DNA of 64,000 nt from Phytopythium helicoides (GCA_024867545.1 JANFNE010000019.1:744001-808000), one strand, 5' to 3'; positions 8,992-21,359 are shown, numbered from the stretch's first letter. The notes: generated from the letters alone by a model not told the origin. Made by a program: numbers and translations.

Positions 8992-9994
8992 ATGCTGCGC
9001 TCGTCGCTCTCCTCCGCGCGCGCGCTGAGCTCCGCGAGCGCTTCGACTAGTCGCGCGCTGCAGGTTTTCGACTCGGTGGAGGGCTTCCGCCTCGCGCGCC
9101 GGCAGCTGCCGCCGTCCGCGACGCTGGGGCTCGTGCCGACGATGGGCGTGCGTTTTCTCGTGCCAATTGGTGCTCTCGGGGGCCTGGGAACCGTGCTGAG
9201 GGGCGTGTGGCGCTCGCAGGGGCTGCACGAGGGCCACCTGTCGCTCGTGAGGCAGGCGCGCGCCTCGTGCGACGTGGTGGCGGCCTCCATCTTCGTCAAC
9301 CCGACGCAGTTTCGGGCCCAACGAGGACTTTTCCAAGTACCCGCGCACGCTCGAGCAGGACGTGGCGCTGCTGAGGGCCGAGGGTGTCGACCTGGTGCTG
9401 GCGCCCGCGACGCCCGACGCCATGTTCTCGCCGGCCACGCACCGCTGCTTCGTCGCGCCCGAGGGCTTTAACGACCTGCCGGAGGGAAAGTGCCGCCCCG
9501 GACACTTCCGCGGCGTCGCCACGGTCGTCACCAAGCTCTTCAACATCGTGCAGCCCACGCACGCCTTCTTCGGGCAAAAGGACGCCGCGCAGTGCGTGCT
9601 CATCCGCAGACTCGTCCACGACCTCAACATCCCTGTGCAGATACAGGTCGTGCCCGTGCGCCGAGAGGCAGACGGACTCGCCATGTCCACGCGCAACCAG
9701 TACCTGTCGACAGAGGAGCGCGCCGCCGCCGCCGTCGTGCACCGCGGACTCTCCAAGGCGCGCGGGATCTTCGACGACCTCGCGCCTGGAAGTGACGTGA
9801 GCGCCGACGTGCTGCGCAACGCCGTGCTGGAGGAGTACGCGGCCGAGCCGCTCGTGAAAGAGGTGCAGTACGTGTCGGTCGGCTCGCTCGAGACCATGGA
9901 AGAGCTCGACGTCGTCAGCAAACCGGGCGGCGCCGTCGTGTCCGTCGCGCTCAAGCTCGGCAACTGCCGCCTCATCGACAACATCGTGCTGTAA
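8992..9994 (+). CDS. panC: Pantothenate synthetase (frame break near 9312)
   Basis: Joins pantoate and beta-alanine with ATP to give pantothenate (vitamin B5/CoA pathway). Landmarks: VPTMG then [12 protein letters not shown] (nucleotide-binding HxGH), [27 protein letters not shown], and a C-terminal beta region ending at 9994. The first about 25 residues are Ser/Ala/Arg-rich and could be a mitochondrial presequence. One intron at 9148-9219 (72 nt, GTGCGT to CAG) splits the HxGH motif and leaves the frame unchanged. After NPTQF at about 9312 one extra C changes the frame from 1 to 2; the rest of the gene then reads cleanly as the family sequence. So the printed sequence needs a one-base correction or the allele is broken. 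The family is usually about 280-310 residues, which fits. Confidence 0.9.
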
Positions 9995-10366
9995 ACGAGG
10001 CGGTACGTGCTGGAGACTCCGCAATTCGGAGCTCGAGAGTTCGAAGTGCCAGCTAATGAAATAGATAGAACTGACGTGCATCTCATGGGCTTTCAAGATG
10101 CTTTCGTTCAGAGTCCAGTGCTTCATACAGCACCAACAACTAACCCATGGACACAGATCAAAGACAGCGCGTCCAGGAAGTTCACCCGATCTTTCGTGCT
10201 CAGCGTTGCTGACGCTACCATCGGTCGGACTGACCAGCTCGGAACTGGAAAGACCTACTGCAAGTGTGGTGAGCTAACAATGCAACGAATCGCGAGAGCG
10301 AGTATCCACACACATGGTTAAAAGTAAATAATTCGGAGTCATGTTGAGGTGTAGATGGGGAATCGT
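9995..10366. other. Intergenic between convergent panC and RecQ genes
   Basis: The two genes end facing each other. No coding or RNA signal was recognised in the 372 bases. Confidence 0.45.
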
Positions 10367-13300
10367 TCAGAACTTCGGACGCTTTGCGTCGATCGTGTCA
10401 TTCGAGTTCAAAGCACGCTTGCTGCTTTGGTGCGCCAATACTGCGTCATCGACAGCGTCCCAGTTAAAGTCATCGAGGTCGTCTTGAATACCATTCGCAG
10501 TGGATGTGTCTTGCTTGGCGGTTTCTTGTTTGGCCTTACTTTGGAAGAATGGGGAGGCTTTGACAGGGACCGGGCGGTCGACGTCAATGACTTCATCGAG
10601 AGACTCGAGACTGTCCAAGACATCAGCACGCCGTCCTCCGACAACGGGGGTGGGCGTCAGCTGGTGCTGTACATCAAACACGAAAGGGAAGTTGTCGTCA
10701 GAGTGCAAAGGGGCAGAAGAAGAGCAAAGACATACAGATTGTGTCCATACCTTGTCAAGATACGACTTCACGATCTGCAGGATTGAATCGCCGTATTTCA
10801 ACATGCGGGTTCTGCCAACACCCTCAATCTCAAGGAGCTCCTCGTTCGAAGTCGGAACGGCGTTCGCAATCAAGGCGATACCGTTGTTTGGGATGATGTG
10901 GTACGGCATCTTGTTGAAGGTTTCACAAACACTCGCGCGCCAGTCCTTGAGAAGCTGGATCAGCGCATCAACATGCTCTTCCGGAATTCTAGTATTGAGG
11001 GAGTTACCATTGAGCAACTTCAATCTCCATAGTAATGCAGACAGAACAAATAAATGCGTACCGTGCTGCTGACTTTGGTGGTGGCATCAATGAAAACTGC
11101 GCAGCCTTTGGCGCAGTAGACGGAGGCATGATAGGCTGATTATCAAAGTCGTCATCACTGAGGTATTCAACCATTTCTCGCACTGCTGCTTTCTTCTTTT
11201 TCTTGCGAGACTGGGTGGTACCATTTGCGCTGTCTGATGCGCCGGCAGCCTTTGCCTTCTTCTTCGAGCTCTTTTTCTTTGTTGTAGGTTCCCCAGACGC
11301 ATCGTTGCTTGGCAGCGCTCGAGGCTTGTACTTCGTCTTGCACACAATCCGGACTTTTTCACCTCGCTCGAGTCTTCCAGCATTCTCACCCAGTGCTAGG
11401 AACGTTGTGGTGAAACCCATCTTGTTCGATTGATCCTGCAATCGTACGATTCCATCTTGTAAGTCTCACGATGTAATCAAATGCCAGCAATAATATAACC
11501 AACTCACCACTTCGCGCAAATACTGTCGGAGCACCATGTGATAGAGAATACGCTCGACTTCACTTCGTTGGTACCGCCCCTTGCCCGAGCCATACCCAGG
11601 TAACTGAGCAAATTGGTCCCTCTTCCATTCTCTCCCTTTTGCCACGTTACCCAGAAAGTGCTGCGAAATCTGGACCAACGTGCTCGGCTCATTGTCTTCT
11701 TGGAGCGCTTTGACTGTGGGAAGCGTTTGGCAACACAAAGCGTAAGATGCCAGCAACTTCACCAGTCAACAACCAAACAAGTACGTACTCATCCTCATGA
11801 GAGCCAAACAATCCTCCGTGATATCTGTCTTTTCGAACGTGAGACCCATCGCGCGGTTCTTACAATTATCGCAAGTCTGGTGGCAGTCCGCGCTCGAGAA
11901 GTGTTCGCCAAAATACTCGAGCAACGACGTTCGTCGACACTCGACCTGGTTCTCGCAAAACTCAGTCATACGCCGCAAATTCTGAAGGTGGACATTGCGA
12001 TGCTTCGAGTTCTCTCGGTCCTTTGTAATGAGCTTTCGACGTCGCGACTGATTGGAGCATTTTTGAGTCATCATAAGAATACTGATTCAATAGTCTAGTA
12101 TTAGGGCGTACTCACCAAGTCGAGGAATGAGTAGTAGAGGATGCAATTTGCAACGTCACCGTCTCGACCGGCGCGGCCAGCCTCCTGTTTTCACAGAGAC
12201 GCATGTATGAGTACCATGTAACAGGTATACTAGGTCTATGGCATCACATGTCAACAAACTAACCTGATAGTAATGCGTCACCGACTGCGGGATCGTGTGA
12301 TGAATGACGTATCGCACATCAGGCTTGTTGATTCCCATACCGAAAGCGACAGTGGCAACGATGAGCTTGATCTTTCCTCTACTCCACTCGTGATGGCGAT
12401 GGGCTCGATCTTCCGGTTCGAGCCCTGCATGGTAAAAAGAAATTTGATTTGCTTTCCGTGTGCCCTCGAATCCAAGTGCCTTGATTAGCTTGTCTGCCGT
12501 CTGCTCGCAGTCTTTCTTGGACAGACTGCACCGATTAAATAAGTATCGGCTGATAGTGTTAAGAAAGTAAGTGAGACATATCCGTACCAGTAGATGATGC
12601 CCGAGTCGTCGATGTGCTCGCGCACATAGTCAGCAATCTCATTCATGAATTTGGAAGCTTTTCTTCCGCACATCATACGTCAAGTTTGGTCTGCATTCCA
12701 GTGAATCCAAATGTCATCAGTAATAGAGCGAAGAGCATGCTCGCAAGACGAAACAGCGTATGCGTACCGATTGAAACTCGAGCGCGTGATGAACGGATTT
12801 GACAATTTCAAGTTCTTCACAATATCAGCTTCTGTTTGAGTGTTGGCAGTTGCAGTGAGCGCCATGATGGGGACCTTAAGAGAACGCAACAACAATTAAT
12901 CATACTTCTCCATGATTGGAGTCTACAGATAGATCACGCACCGAAGGAAAGCGACCACGAAGCTGGCCCAGATTCATATAATCTTTGCGAAAGTCATGAC
13001 CCCACTGACTGATGCAGTGGGCTTCATCAATGACGAACCGAGCCAGACGCCCGCGCTTTTCAAGCGAGTCGAAAATGTTGTTGAGAGTATTGCTGGAAGC
13101 AATCTTTTCTGGAGTAACATAGAGCAGCTTGATCCGGTTGCGGCTCGAAAAAAGCTCTGAGATGATAGGCTTCTGAACTGTCTCGTAGTCTTGCTCGCCG
13201 TTCAAGTTTGCGACACCAACATCGAGCGCTTCCAGTTGCTGGACTTGGTCCTGAATGAGCGACACCAATGGTGAAATCACAATCGTCACACCATCGTTCA

Positions 13301-14754
13301 CGCATGCTGGTAATTGGTAGCAAAGACTCTTTCCACCACCAGTAGGCATGAGGACAAACACGTCTCGACCCTCGAACGCTTCCAATACGATTCGCTCTTG
13401 GTTTGGACGGAATGCGTTATGACCAAACACATCTCTGAGCACGCGCTTGGCTCTCTGCATTTTGGCGTTCACATTTTCATCCCGAGAAACGCACGGCCGG
13501 TCATCGACAAAGTCTTTAGCCTCGTACAATCGCTTGCTTGGCGTATCAGAGCTGTTACCATCCGCCCAGGAGTGGAACCCACAATTGCTGCATCGGTAAT
13601 AGCTCCGATCTGCATTCTGTCCATGCTTGACCTTGGCTTGGAACGTTGAGAGGCCACAAGAACACTGCGGGTTCCCAGAGTCGTTCGATCCATTAAGTTG
13701 TGATGAAGCTGGCATTGATGAGGAACCAAAGTCGTTGCTGTAAGCTGCGGAAGTACTTAGTGCGCGAGCATCTTCATAAGTCGATCTCATCGGCGTTGAA
13801 GGTCCTGTCGGCGTGGCACCTGACTTGCACTCTCTGTACCGTCGGCTAAGCGTGTCAAGCTCGGTTTCCAACTGTGCTCGCCGCGCTGCCAAGTGGTACG
13901 GGACGTCGCCTTCCAATGAAGCGTCATCGCACTCTTCTCGGACGTCGCGCAACTTCTCTCGTGTTTCCTTAATGGAGCGACGAAGCGTCTCGACCAGATT
14001 GGTGTTAGTTGCAGTAGACTCACTGGATCGGTAGTCCTGGCGCCCCTGCTGCACCAACTGCGTCGATACGACCGTAGATGTACTTGCACTAACGCTTGCA
14101 CGGCGAGGCTCTGTCTTCTGTCGCTGGTGCGAAGCAACCAGCGCATCCACGTCCAGCGCACCGAACAGCTCCGAGTCGTCGAAGTCATCGTTCTCACCGC
14201 CATACCCTGTGTGTTTGCTCGAGCCGCCCGTTCTGGAATCACTCGAGCCCGTCAAATCAACAAAGCTGCTCGTTCTACTCTGCACTTGCACTGGCGTCGT
14301 GTGCGCTTGTCGATTAATAGCTGGTGAGGCAGGCGGAGCCGACGGCGGAAGTGCTGCTAGTGCCGGTCGAGGCCTCGTGACTACCGGCGGGGGCGTCACC
14401 TTGGGGGTCGGCACGACCTTGAGCTGTCCACTGGCGCCTCCACCGAACACCTGGAGCTTGCGCAGTGCCTCTGCACCTCGCTGCAGCACTTCCTTGCAGT
14501 TCTCTTTGCCCACGCGCTGCTCCCGCGCCGCTCTCGAGTCCAGGTACGTGCTGATGGCGTGCGAGTTGAGGCACTGCTGCAGCACGCTCTTCGGCGCCTT
14601 TCTCGGCGAGGAAACCGCGTCAGGAGCCCGCCGACGGCTCGATCGATAGCTGAAGACGCACCTTCTCAGCCCACGCGAGCTGCTCCTGCAGATTGAGCCG
14701 CGTGGAGCCCCCAGGGCCTGCGGGAGCGCCGTCCTCCGCCTCCGTCCTGCCCAT
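10367..14754 (-). CDS. RecQ-family DNA helicase with GRF zinc finger and HRDC domain
   Basis: A multi-exon gene. The long second exon (about 14600-12950) carries a low-complexity N-terminus, a coiled segment, and a GRF-type zinc finger (CSCG ... YYRCSNCGFHSWAD, about 13670-13560). The helicase core follows with MPTGGGKSLCYQL (Walker A) and DEAHCISQWGHDFR. Downstream exons give VPIMALTATAN, SGIIYW, MGINKPDVRYVIHH, an RQC zinc/winged-helix region (DNCKNR; about 12000-11470), and an HRDC domain (about 11020-10780). It is a 3'-5' helicase for recombination intermediates and stalled forks, most like BLM/Sgs1-type RecQ. A first small exon (14754 to about 14665) is joined by an intron with a GTGCGT donor. 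One extra A in the AAAA run at 12659-12662 breaks the frame inside a conserved exon. The start could also be the in-frame ATG at 14865. Confidence 0.9.
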
Positions 14755-14797
14755 GTTTTCGAGGCCTTTCTTGCACTTCCACTCCTCGCAACCGAGT

Positions 14798-14830
14798 CCC
14801 TCTACAGTGGATGATAGCCACTGTAAAGGG
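14798..14830. repeat. 13-bp inverted repeat with 7-nt loop
   Basis: Arms 14798-14810 and 14818-14830 match at 12 of 13 positions (CCCTCTACAGTGG against its partner). It lies just upstream of the chosen RecQ start, so it could sit in the 5' leader of that mRNA. Confidence 0.55.
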
Positions 14831-14865
14831 ATGTTTTCCTTAAAGCCCAGATAGCCAATCAACAT

Positions 14866-15168
14866 CTATTATTTAGAGTACTTTCAGCCAATCGAGAGCT
14901 GTGAAGGTAGTTATACAGAAAGCAAATATATCATGTGACAGTGCGTAGGTGCCGTTTGACAAGCATGCACGCTCTTTGTCGAAATCTTCATGTGTGGTGA
15001 AATCTGCAAGCCAACAACGCGGGTGCTAACTGAACGAAACCCCCATGCTCTAATGAGAGGTATCCAAGTGCATTCATGGTGGCCGCCAGGTGAAGCTTAG
15101 GAGCTCATACTCACTGGATGCCTTTACAAAAACGCAAGAGACGACAATCTCGCAACGTTTGCTCGATT
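14866..15168. other. Intergenic, A/T-richer, no gene seen
   Basis: Lies upstream of the RecQ gene and downstream of the coiled-coil gene. I recognise nothing coding in it. Confidence 0.4.
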
Positions 15169-16569
15169 TTATGGCAGCCTCTCTCGGACGCTATCGACAC
15201 AGAGCGCAACGATCTGCAAGTCACAACTTGGCATGAGGAAAGCTATCAATCCAATTCGTAATTGCAATACTACCTCCAGCACTGCCTCGACACGAAGTTT
15301 GACGCTGTTTTCTAACCGATCGACCACACGCTGTAGCTCGGAGCGATCAACTCCTTCCTCAACAAGCGAAATGATGTCGCTCAGTTTGACGTCAGTGCGC
15401 CGCATATGATCGAAGAGCTATCACCGAGCGGAATCACCAACAATCAGTATCAAACCTCTCTGGCAAAAAGTCCTCGAATCACGACCTCGCTGTGCTGCCT
15501 TCCAAACTCTTCACGGTCTCGTTCAACAGCAGAGCCCAGCACTTGGAGCTCACTTGTTGCTTGTCTCAAACCGACAATGTCGTCTAGTGCCTAGGCGAGT
15601 AATAGGCTTCAGGTATAGAGACACACACGCCAAGCATTCTCTCCAACAGGATGCTAACCTGATGAATCAGAGCTCCTTGTCGCTTCTCTCGCAGTTCAAG
15701 GTCCCGGAGTTGTCTTGTGACAGCATTGATTGAGTCTGAGAGCAATAATCTTAGGTCATGAGCTTGCTCTATTGACGAATTGTATCTGGATTGCGTCTTG
15801 GACACACTTACCTTGCGAATCCTTGTCAAATTTCTTGATGAACGAGGCCATTCGTTGTTGGAGCGCGTCCACCTTCCCTGATTGACTCGTCGCATTCTCG
15901 AGTACTTTCTCCTCTGTGGTAGTGATGGCAAACTGCACGCTTTCTACGAGCGAGAGTTGTTGCTCACGCTGTTTGTCGATTTGAACCTGCAGTTGCGCGA
16001 GCTGCTCTTTGAGAGCTCTACCAAGCTCCTGTTCACGCTCTAGCTGGTCCACAAGCGCACGACAGTCCCGCACGTGGTGCTTGAATCGAAATTCTAGTCG
16101 CTCAAGTGAGAGCTGTGCGTCTGTAAGCTTCTGGCCAGTTTCAATTCGTAAGTCTCGAAATGAGACTCAAGCTGCTGCTCCACGTCTGCCTCCTTCTCCA
16201 CGACACTCTCTGCTAGTGACCCGAGTGCTCCTTTGTTTGCCGTGACTTGAGCGATTACGAATTCCAAGTCGCTTGCTAGTTGACTCTCTGGAAATATGAC
16301 GATGAGAGGTAACACACGATTATCAACTCATAGTTGGACTTACCGACAGACTGGAGGCGATACAGATCCTTCCGAAGCTGAGCTACCACAGCTGAAAGCT
16401 CCATGAACTCCGCGCGAGTGACTTGCCGTGCATTCACATCAGCGGCAGTAGTTGAGATTCCCGCTGCAGTCAAGGTAGCACTGAGTGAAGCTGTCGCTCG
16501 CGAACTTTTCTTTCTCAGTGCCCCATGTAGCACGTAATTCTTCTTGACAGCAGCGCTTCCAGCAGGCAT
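15169..16569 (-). CDS. Coiled-coil protein of unknown function
   Basis: A gene of six to seven exons with no catalytic motif recognised. Exon 1 (16569-16344) begins MPAGSAAVKKNYVLHG and has a basic stretch, then heptad-like sequence. The intron to 16288 has GTAAGT and CAG ends. Later exons are dominated by Leu/Glu/Gln/Arg heptads (for example EQLAQLQVQIDKQREQQLSL and QLRDLELREKRQGALIHQ), predicting long coiled coils. The final exon ends at 15169 after IVALCVDSVRERLP. One frame change near 16128-16136 is not explained by a normal intron and may be a one-base error. It may be a cytoskeletal, ciliary or tethering protein, but this is only inferred from the coiled coils. It shares a 270-base divergent intergenic region with the tetraspan gene. 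Confidence 0.72.
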
Positions 16570-16841
16570 TGGGATTTGTGATGCTCGCTAAGTTTTGTCG
16601 GGAATGTAACGGCTACCTGAACCTATGACGACGTGTTGGCACCATCTTGCACTACGCTGACGCGGCTGCTCAGCATCTTGTGTCGTTTCGCGAACTCCTC
16701 AGCTTTCTCATTTGCCAAAACGACACGTGCGAGTCCCCGTCTTCTACTGTGCCGCTGGCGTGAGGATCGTCTTCTTGGTGGTACCACCATGGGTTGTTCT
16801 CGCCCTGGCGCGGTCGGTAAGTCTCACGCATTCATCGCATC

Positions 16842-17958
16842 ATGAGCACTCTAGCGTTCATGTGTTCTCACATCCGTGGTGGATCCACTTTGTCACCAGC
16901 TGTTGTGGCTGTGATTGCGTCTTGTTTCTTCACAACTATCAGCCTTGTGGTGCCTTACTGGTCAAAGCTCGTGCTGGCAGACGCTATAGCCGTCAGTGAT
17001 GATGATTCTGCTCCTCGAACGACAGCTGAGCTCACATTCGGTGTTTGGGGATCTTGCTTGACCGTAATGGATACGACAAGCAATACATCGATGATAGAGC
17101 CTATTACATCATCAGCGGGGAGTCTTTCATCACCCGGCGATCTAACGATTCACAAGGGCTATGAACTGGTTGCAGCATCCTTCACATGTGCGTCATTCTT
17201 CTCTACGAAAGGTCTACAGTGTGAGTTGTCGGCGCTCTCCTGGCAAGATTGGTGGCGAGTGCGTGCGGCACGATATTATCGCGGATGCCAACCTGTGTGA
17301 CTACAATGGTTCTTCTATTGAGATGTTGCTACTAGTTCCTGAACATCTGCGGCATCAAAGGGAGCAGTTGGTGGGTCTCCTTGAAGACAACAGTTCGGAA
17401 GCTGTCATGGCGTGGGAAAGCTTTCGCTCAGACGCGTGCAGCAGCACAGGAGCACTTGCTCGCGCAAATGCAGTGCTGGCCGTGACAGCAATATCTCTGC
17501 AGGGAGCAGCCCTTATCGTGCTTCTCTTTGCAATCACATTTGCTCCTGTCGAGTCGTTGTGGGTACAACTGGGGCGAGCACTTACGGTTTTTGCAATCGC
17601 GCTTCAACTAACTCTGCTCGCGTTGTGGACCATCGAGTCTCAACTGATGGCAGAGCATAGCATGACCTTCGCTACATCCTTCTACCTAGCGCTTCTGAGT
17701 ATTGGTTTTCTGTTACTTGGGAGTTTCTTGACAAGAAACCATCTCTGGCTTGTGCAGAATGCTCGGCGCAAGATTGAAGAAGAATTTGAATTGATCGGTG
17801 GAGATGAGGTAATGCAAGTGGAGAAAACAAATCCGAGTGACGCACTGGAGATCAGGATAGAGTCCAAATTGCGGGAGGTCGAAGAAGTCTCAACACGACC
17901 AACTAGCCCAGTGAGGCGAAAATCAAAAGGTAAACGGCCGACCTATGTCGCTGTATAA
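16842..17958 (+). CDS. Tetraspan membrane protein (claudin/PMP22-like topology)
   Basis: The frame opens at 16842 (MSTLAFMCSHIRGG). Four hydrophobic helices are visible: one near the N-terminus (VVAVIASCFFTTISLVVPYW), then after a large extracytosolic loop three more (AVTAISLQGAALIVLLFAI; TVFAIALQLTLLALW; LALLSIGFLLLGSFL). The first loop has FGVWGSC and later cysteines, recalling the W-GxW-C pattern of claudin-superfamily proteins. The C-terminus is charged, with an Arg/Lys-rich end. The 5' part and the 3' part lie in different frames, and the change falls around 17190-17235; either a very short intron or a one-base error joins them. The stop is only 35 bases from the stop of the convergent L2HGDH-like gene. 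Assignment to claudins is by topology, not by a decisive motif. Confidence 0.7.
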
Positions 17959-17993
17959 AGCAAACAGCGTCTTATGGGTTGGATGGCACCTTG

Positions 17994-19457
17994 CTAGTGG
18001 AGCTTTAGCATGCCAGTCACTGCATCAGCAATAGCGAGCGAGGTCGTAAGTCCCGGGGATTCGATCCCGCATAGATGCACGAGACCCGGCACACCATGTG
18101 CCTTCTCATCCTGAATAGAGCACAGAGATGGAGAATGAACGAATGAGTAGCTACTCCATACCATCGAAACAAAATCACACGTTTCAACGTACCGCAATCC
18201 AGAAATCCTCGAAAGTCTTGCCCCCGACGTTGACCTTCGGGCGGATCCCGCAGTAGTCTGCCACCAGCATGTCCGCCCGCACTTCTGGCCAGTAAGACCG
18301 AATGCGTTCCGCGAAAGCCTCCGCCTTTGCTGGATTTGGCTACCAGCATCAAAGGAGTTAGTCACCAATAAGTTTCAATGATAAAGGCGGCAACATCAAT
18401 CGTACCACGTAGTCGACGTTGTCAACCCACTCAACGTCTGGGCCAAACTTTACGTTGCCTTCGAGGTCGACCGTCGAATGAACGCCAAGCCCTCCGACCT
18501 CAGGAATCGGGTAGACAAGATGACTGAGCAGAAGAAAAAAGAGTTAGCACTGCAGTCAACGAGGTTTGCAGCAGAAAAATACTCGCCTGAACGGTTTGCG
18601 GCCGCTGAGCTTAAAGTAGGTACCCTTGGCGAGCTTTGATGGCACCTCCGGGCGACCTAAAGTTGGTAGCTGCAGATCGTCGCCGACCAGGAGTGGCGCG
18701 AAAATCCCCGAGGCATTGACAAAGTAGTCGCACTCGACCTCGTCGATCTCGCCGCTTTCTGCCGTCTCAGCTTGTACCGTGAAAGACTCGGAAGCTGCGT
18801 CGTACTTGACGCTTCGAACAGTAGTGTTACGAGCGATCATGGCGCCCGTGCGCTTCAGGCATCTCCCTGCAGCGCCAGCATGAGCCCGTGCGAGTCGACG
18901 ATCCCCGTGGACGGCGAGAAGAGCGCCTCATGGCACTCGACCTCGGGCTCGATCGTCCCTCGCCTCCTCTCTCGAGATGAGCCTCAAGTCGTCGACGCCG
19001 TTGTCCCGACCTCGAGCGCCGATGGCGCGCAGCTGCTCCGCCTGCAGCAGCAGATCTCTCACGTGTCAGCCGCTAGGTCTTCACAAAACCCGACGGAGAC
19101 CAAGCCACCTGGTGCTCCTGGGCGACGATGAGCTTGCCGCACTTGCTGTACGCCACGCCGTAGTCGTCGCAGAAGGCGTAGAGCTGCTCCCTGCCCTCGA
19201 CACACAGCCTCGCCTTCCAGCTGCCCTTGTTGTAGTAGATGCCCGCTGTCTCCGCCCCGTTCAGCTCGCCACCTCTTGCCCCAACGCTCACCGAGCGACG
19301 CACCGTGCACGACTTCGCTGTTGCGCGCGCTCGCCTCCTGGCCCACGAGCGCGTTGCGCTCCAGCAGCAGCACCTGCAGCCCCCTGCGAGCGGCCGCGCG
19401 CGCCACGGCGAGCCCCACGACGCCCGCGCCGGCCACGACCGCCGTCTTGCCGCTCAT
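17994..19457 (-). CDS. L-2-hydroxyglutarate dehydrogenase-like FAD oxidoreductase
   Basis: FAD enzyme of the DAO family that oxidises L-2-hydroxyglutarate to 2-oxoglutarate. The start at 19457 opens directly on the dinucleotide-binding motif ([20 protein letters not shown]) and continues to SARNSEVVH. An intron at 19246-19303 (GTGCGT, CAG) follows, then [20 protein letters not shown]. Later exons give [55 protein letters not shown], and the C-terminal [17 protein letters not shown] to the stop at 17994. At least four introns are present. Two one-base frame breaks, near 18951-18963 and near 18855-18862, interrupt otherwise conserved sequence, so the gene is either damaged or mis-sequenced. No mitochondrial presequence is visible at this start. 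It is divergent from the AFG1 gene, 111 bases apart. Confidence 0.85.
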
Positions 19458-19568
19458 CTCGTCACTTCTCCTCTGGGAATAGAGCTCCCATAGTGAACAC
19501 AAGATGAAACGATTTGAGTCCCCTCCATGCCAGCAATTGCCGCTTTACCCATCAAAGCGAGAAAGGCC

Positions 19569-21359
19569 ATGGCGAGCTTGCTGCTGCGCTGCGGCGGCCG
19601 CTGGCGGGGCCTGCGCGCGTCTGGAGTCCCCGCACGCGCTGGAGGGAGCCTCGCTGCGTCTGGACGTGCGCTGTCGTCCTTCTCCGAGGCGCTGGAGCAC
19701 TTGGAGGGCCGAGAACGGGCGGTGGAGGCGAGTCAGCTGCCGTCCGAGGCGTACAAGGTGCGCGTGGAGCGCGGAGAGCTCGCGCACGATCGCGCGCAGT
19801 GGCAGGTGGCGCGCAAGTTCCTCGACAAGCTGCACTCGCGGCTGGACGGCTACGCGCTACCGCAGCTACCGGATCCGGACGAGGTCGTTGGAGCAGGCAA
19901 GGAGGGCAGCGCGAAGGAGGAGAAGACGCCAAGCCAGCAAGAAGCGCCGCAGCCGGTAGCCGTCATGGTGCCGCGCGGGCTGTACGTGCACGGCAGTGTG
20001 GGCACGGGCAAGTCGATGCTCATGGACCTGTTCTTCCGCGGGGCGAATGTGGAGCGCAAACGCCGCGTGCACTTCAACAAGTTCATGCTCGAGGTGCACG
20101 CGCGTCTCCAGCGGCTGAAGGCGAGGCAGCTGCAGGAGTTTGGGCGACAGCGCAACATTGACTTGGACCCGCGCAAGGACGCGATCTCGCTCGTCGCGGA
20201 TGAGATCGCCGATGAGAGCCACCTGCTCTGCTTTGACGAGTTCCAGGTCACAGACGTGGCTGACGCGCTCATCATGCGCAAGTTGTTCGGCGTCTTCTTT
20301 CGCCGTGGAGTTGTCGTCGTCGCTACCTCCAACACCCCGCCAAGTGTGCGTAAAAGTCTGCGACTGATTGTCAAAAGGAATGCTAACCCTGTGTGCTTGT
20401 TGGACTGTGCAGCAACTGTATCATGATGGCATTAATCGTGAATACTTCGTTCCGTTCCTCGATGAGCTTTCGCGTCATGCGCGAGTCGTGGACATGAACT
20501 CGGAGACGGACTACCGCCTGCTTGCTGAGGTGGGTTGCTCCTAAAATGCTTTATACGCCGCATTGGGCTGACATGTTTGAGGAACTTCTCTTAGCCGTTC
20601 GAACTCGAGACATTCTTGTATCCACTGACGCCAGAAACGCAGCAGAAACTCGACGCTATCTACGCGGAATTACTGGCTGAAGAAGCTGATGCTAGTGCGT
20701 TCAGTGGCGCAAACTACACCCAAGATGAAATCCTCCGCGTCCCAGTCATGATGGGCCGATGGCTAGATATCCGCGGCTCCAAGCAAGCCGGTGTGTGTCG
20801 TGCGACTTTCGACGAGCTGTGCAACACGGAGAAGGGTGCTGCCGACTACAAGGCACTGAGCGAGTGCTTCCACACGTTGGTGTTATCGGATGTACCGACC
20901 TTGTCGCTGAGTGAACACGACCAAATGCGGCGCTTTATCCTCCTGATCGACGAGCTTTACGAGCATCATACCCGCCTTATTTGCTCGAGTGCGTCACCAG
21001 TAGAAGCAATTTTCGCATTCGACAACGAAGAAGACTCGGAGTGGCTGGATGCTGCAGCGAGCGTTTCAGCTGAAGAAACAAGCGCTGCGGAGAAGCAACG
21101 TGAAATTGAACGGGAGCAGGGTGTTCCACCTGCAAGCTCATGGGATGGACCAGTTCGAGCCTACAATCCAGCCAAAATGGCAGGGCTGCAGGTGCAAAAC
21201 CTGTGCGCAATGCGAGATCTGCGCGTGGCATTTCACCGAGCTGTATCGCGACTGCGCGAGATGCAGAGCGCTCGGTATATCCGAGACAGCGCACGCATTG
21301 CAAGTACGAGAAAACAGCAGCTTGCTACAGTTCTACGCGAAGTGGGCAGGAAAGAGTAG
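19569..21359 (+). CDS. AFG1/ZapE-family mitochondrial AAA ATPase
   Basis: Three exons (19569-20345, 20413-20529, 20595-21359) give 552 residues in frame throughout. The start at 19569 has a GCCATGG context and an Arg/Ala/Ser-rich, acid-poor leader ([18 protein letters not shown]) typical of mitochondrial import. P-loop: [15 protein letters not shown]; Walker [16 protein letters not shown]; sensor region [12 protein letters not shown], with the next exon starting [15 protein letters not shown]1-type proteins help degrade or extract mitochondrial proteins at the inner membrane. The C-terminal about 110 residues (after EWLDAAASV) are charged and appear lineage-specific. Introns are 67 and 65 nt with GTGCGT/GTGGGT donors; the second has GCTGACA as branch point. 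Confidence 0.92.

Noticed and set aside
9995..10366. Short plus-strand frame after panC as a C-terminal extension
   Set aside because: The pantothenate synthetase ends at its normal C-terminus, and the extra frame has no family sequence.
18040..18070. tRNA T-arm-like GGGATTCGATCCC sequence
   Set aside because: It lies in a conserved exon (GIESPG region of the dehydrogenase) and no acceptor, D or anticodon arms flank it.
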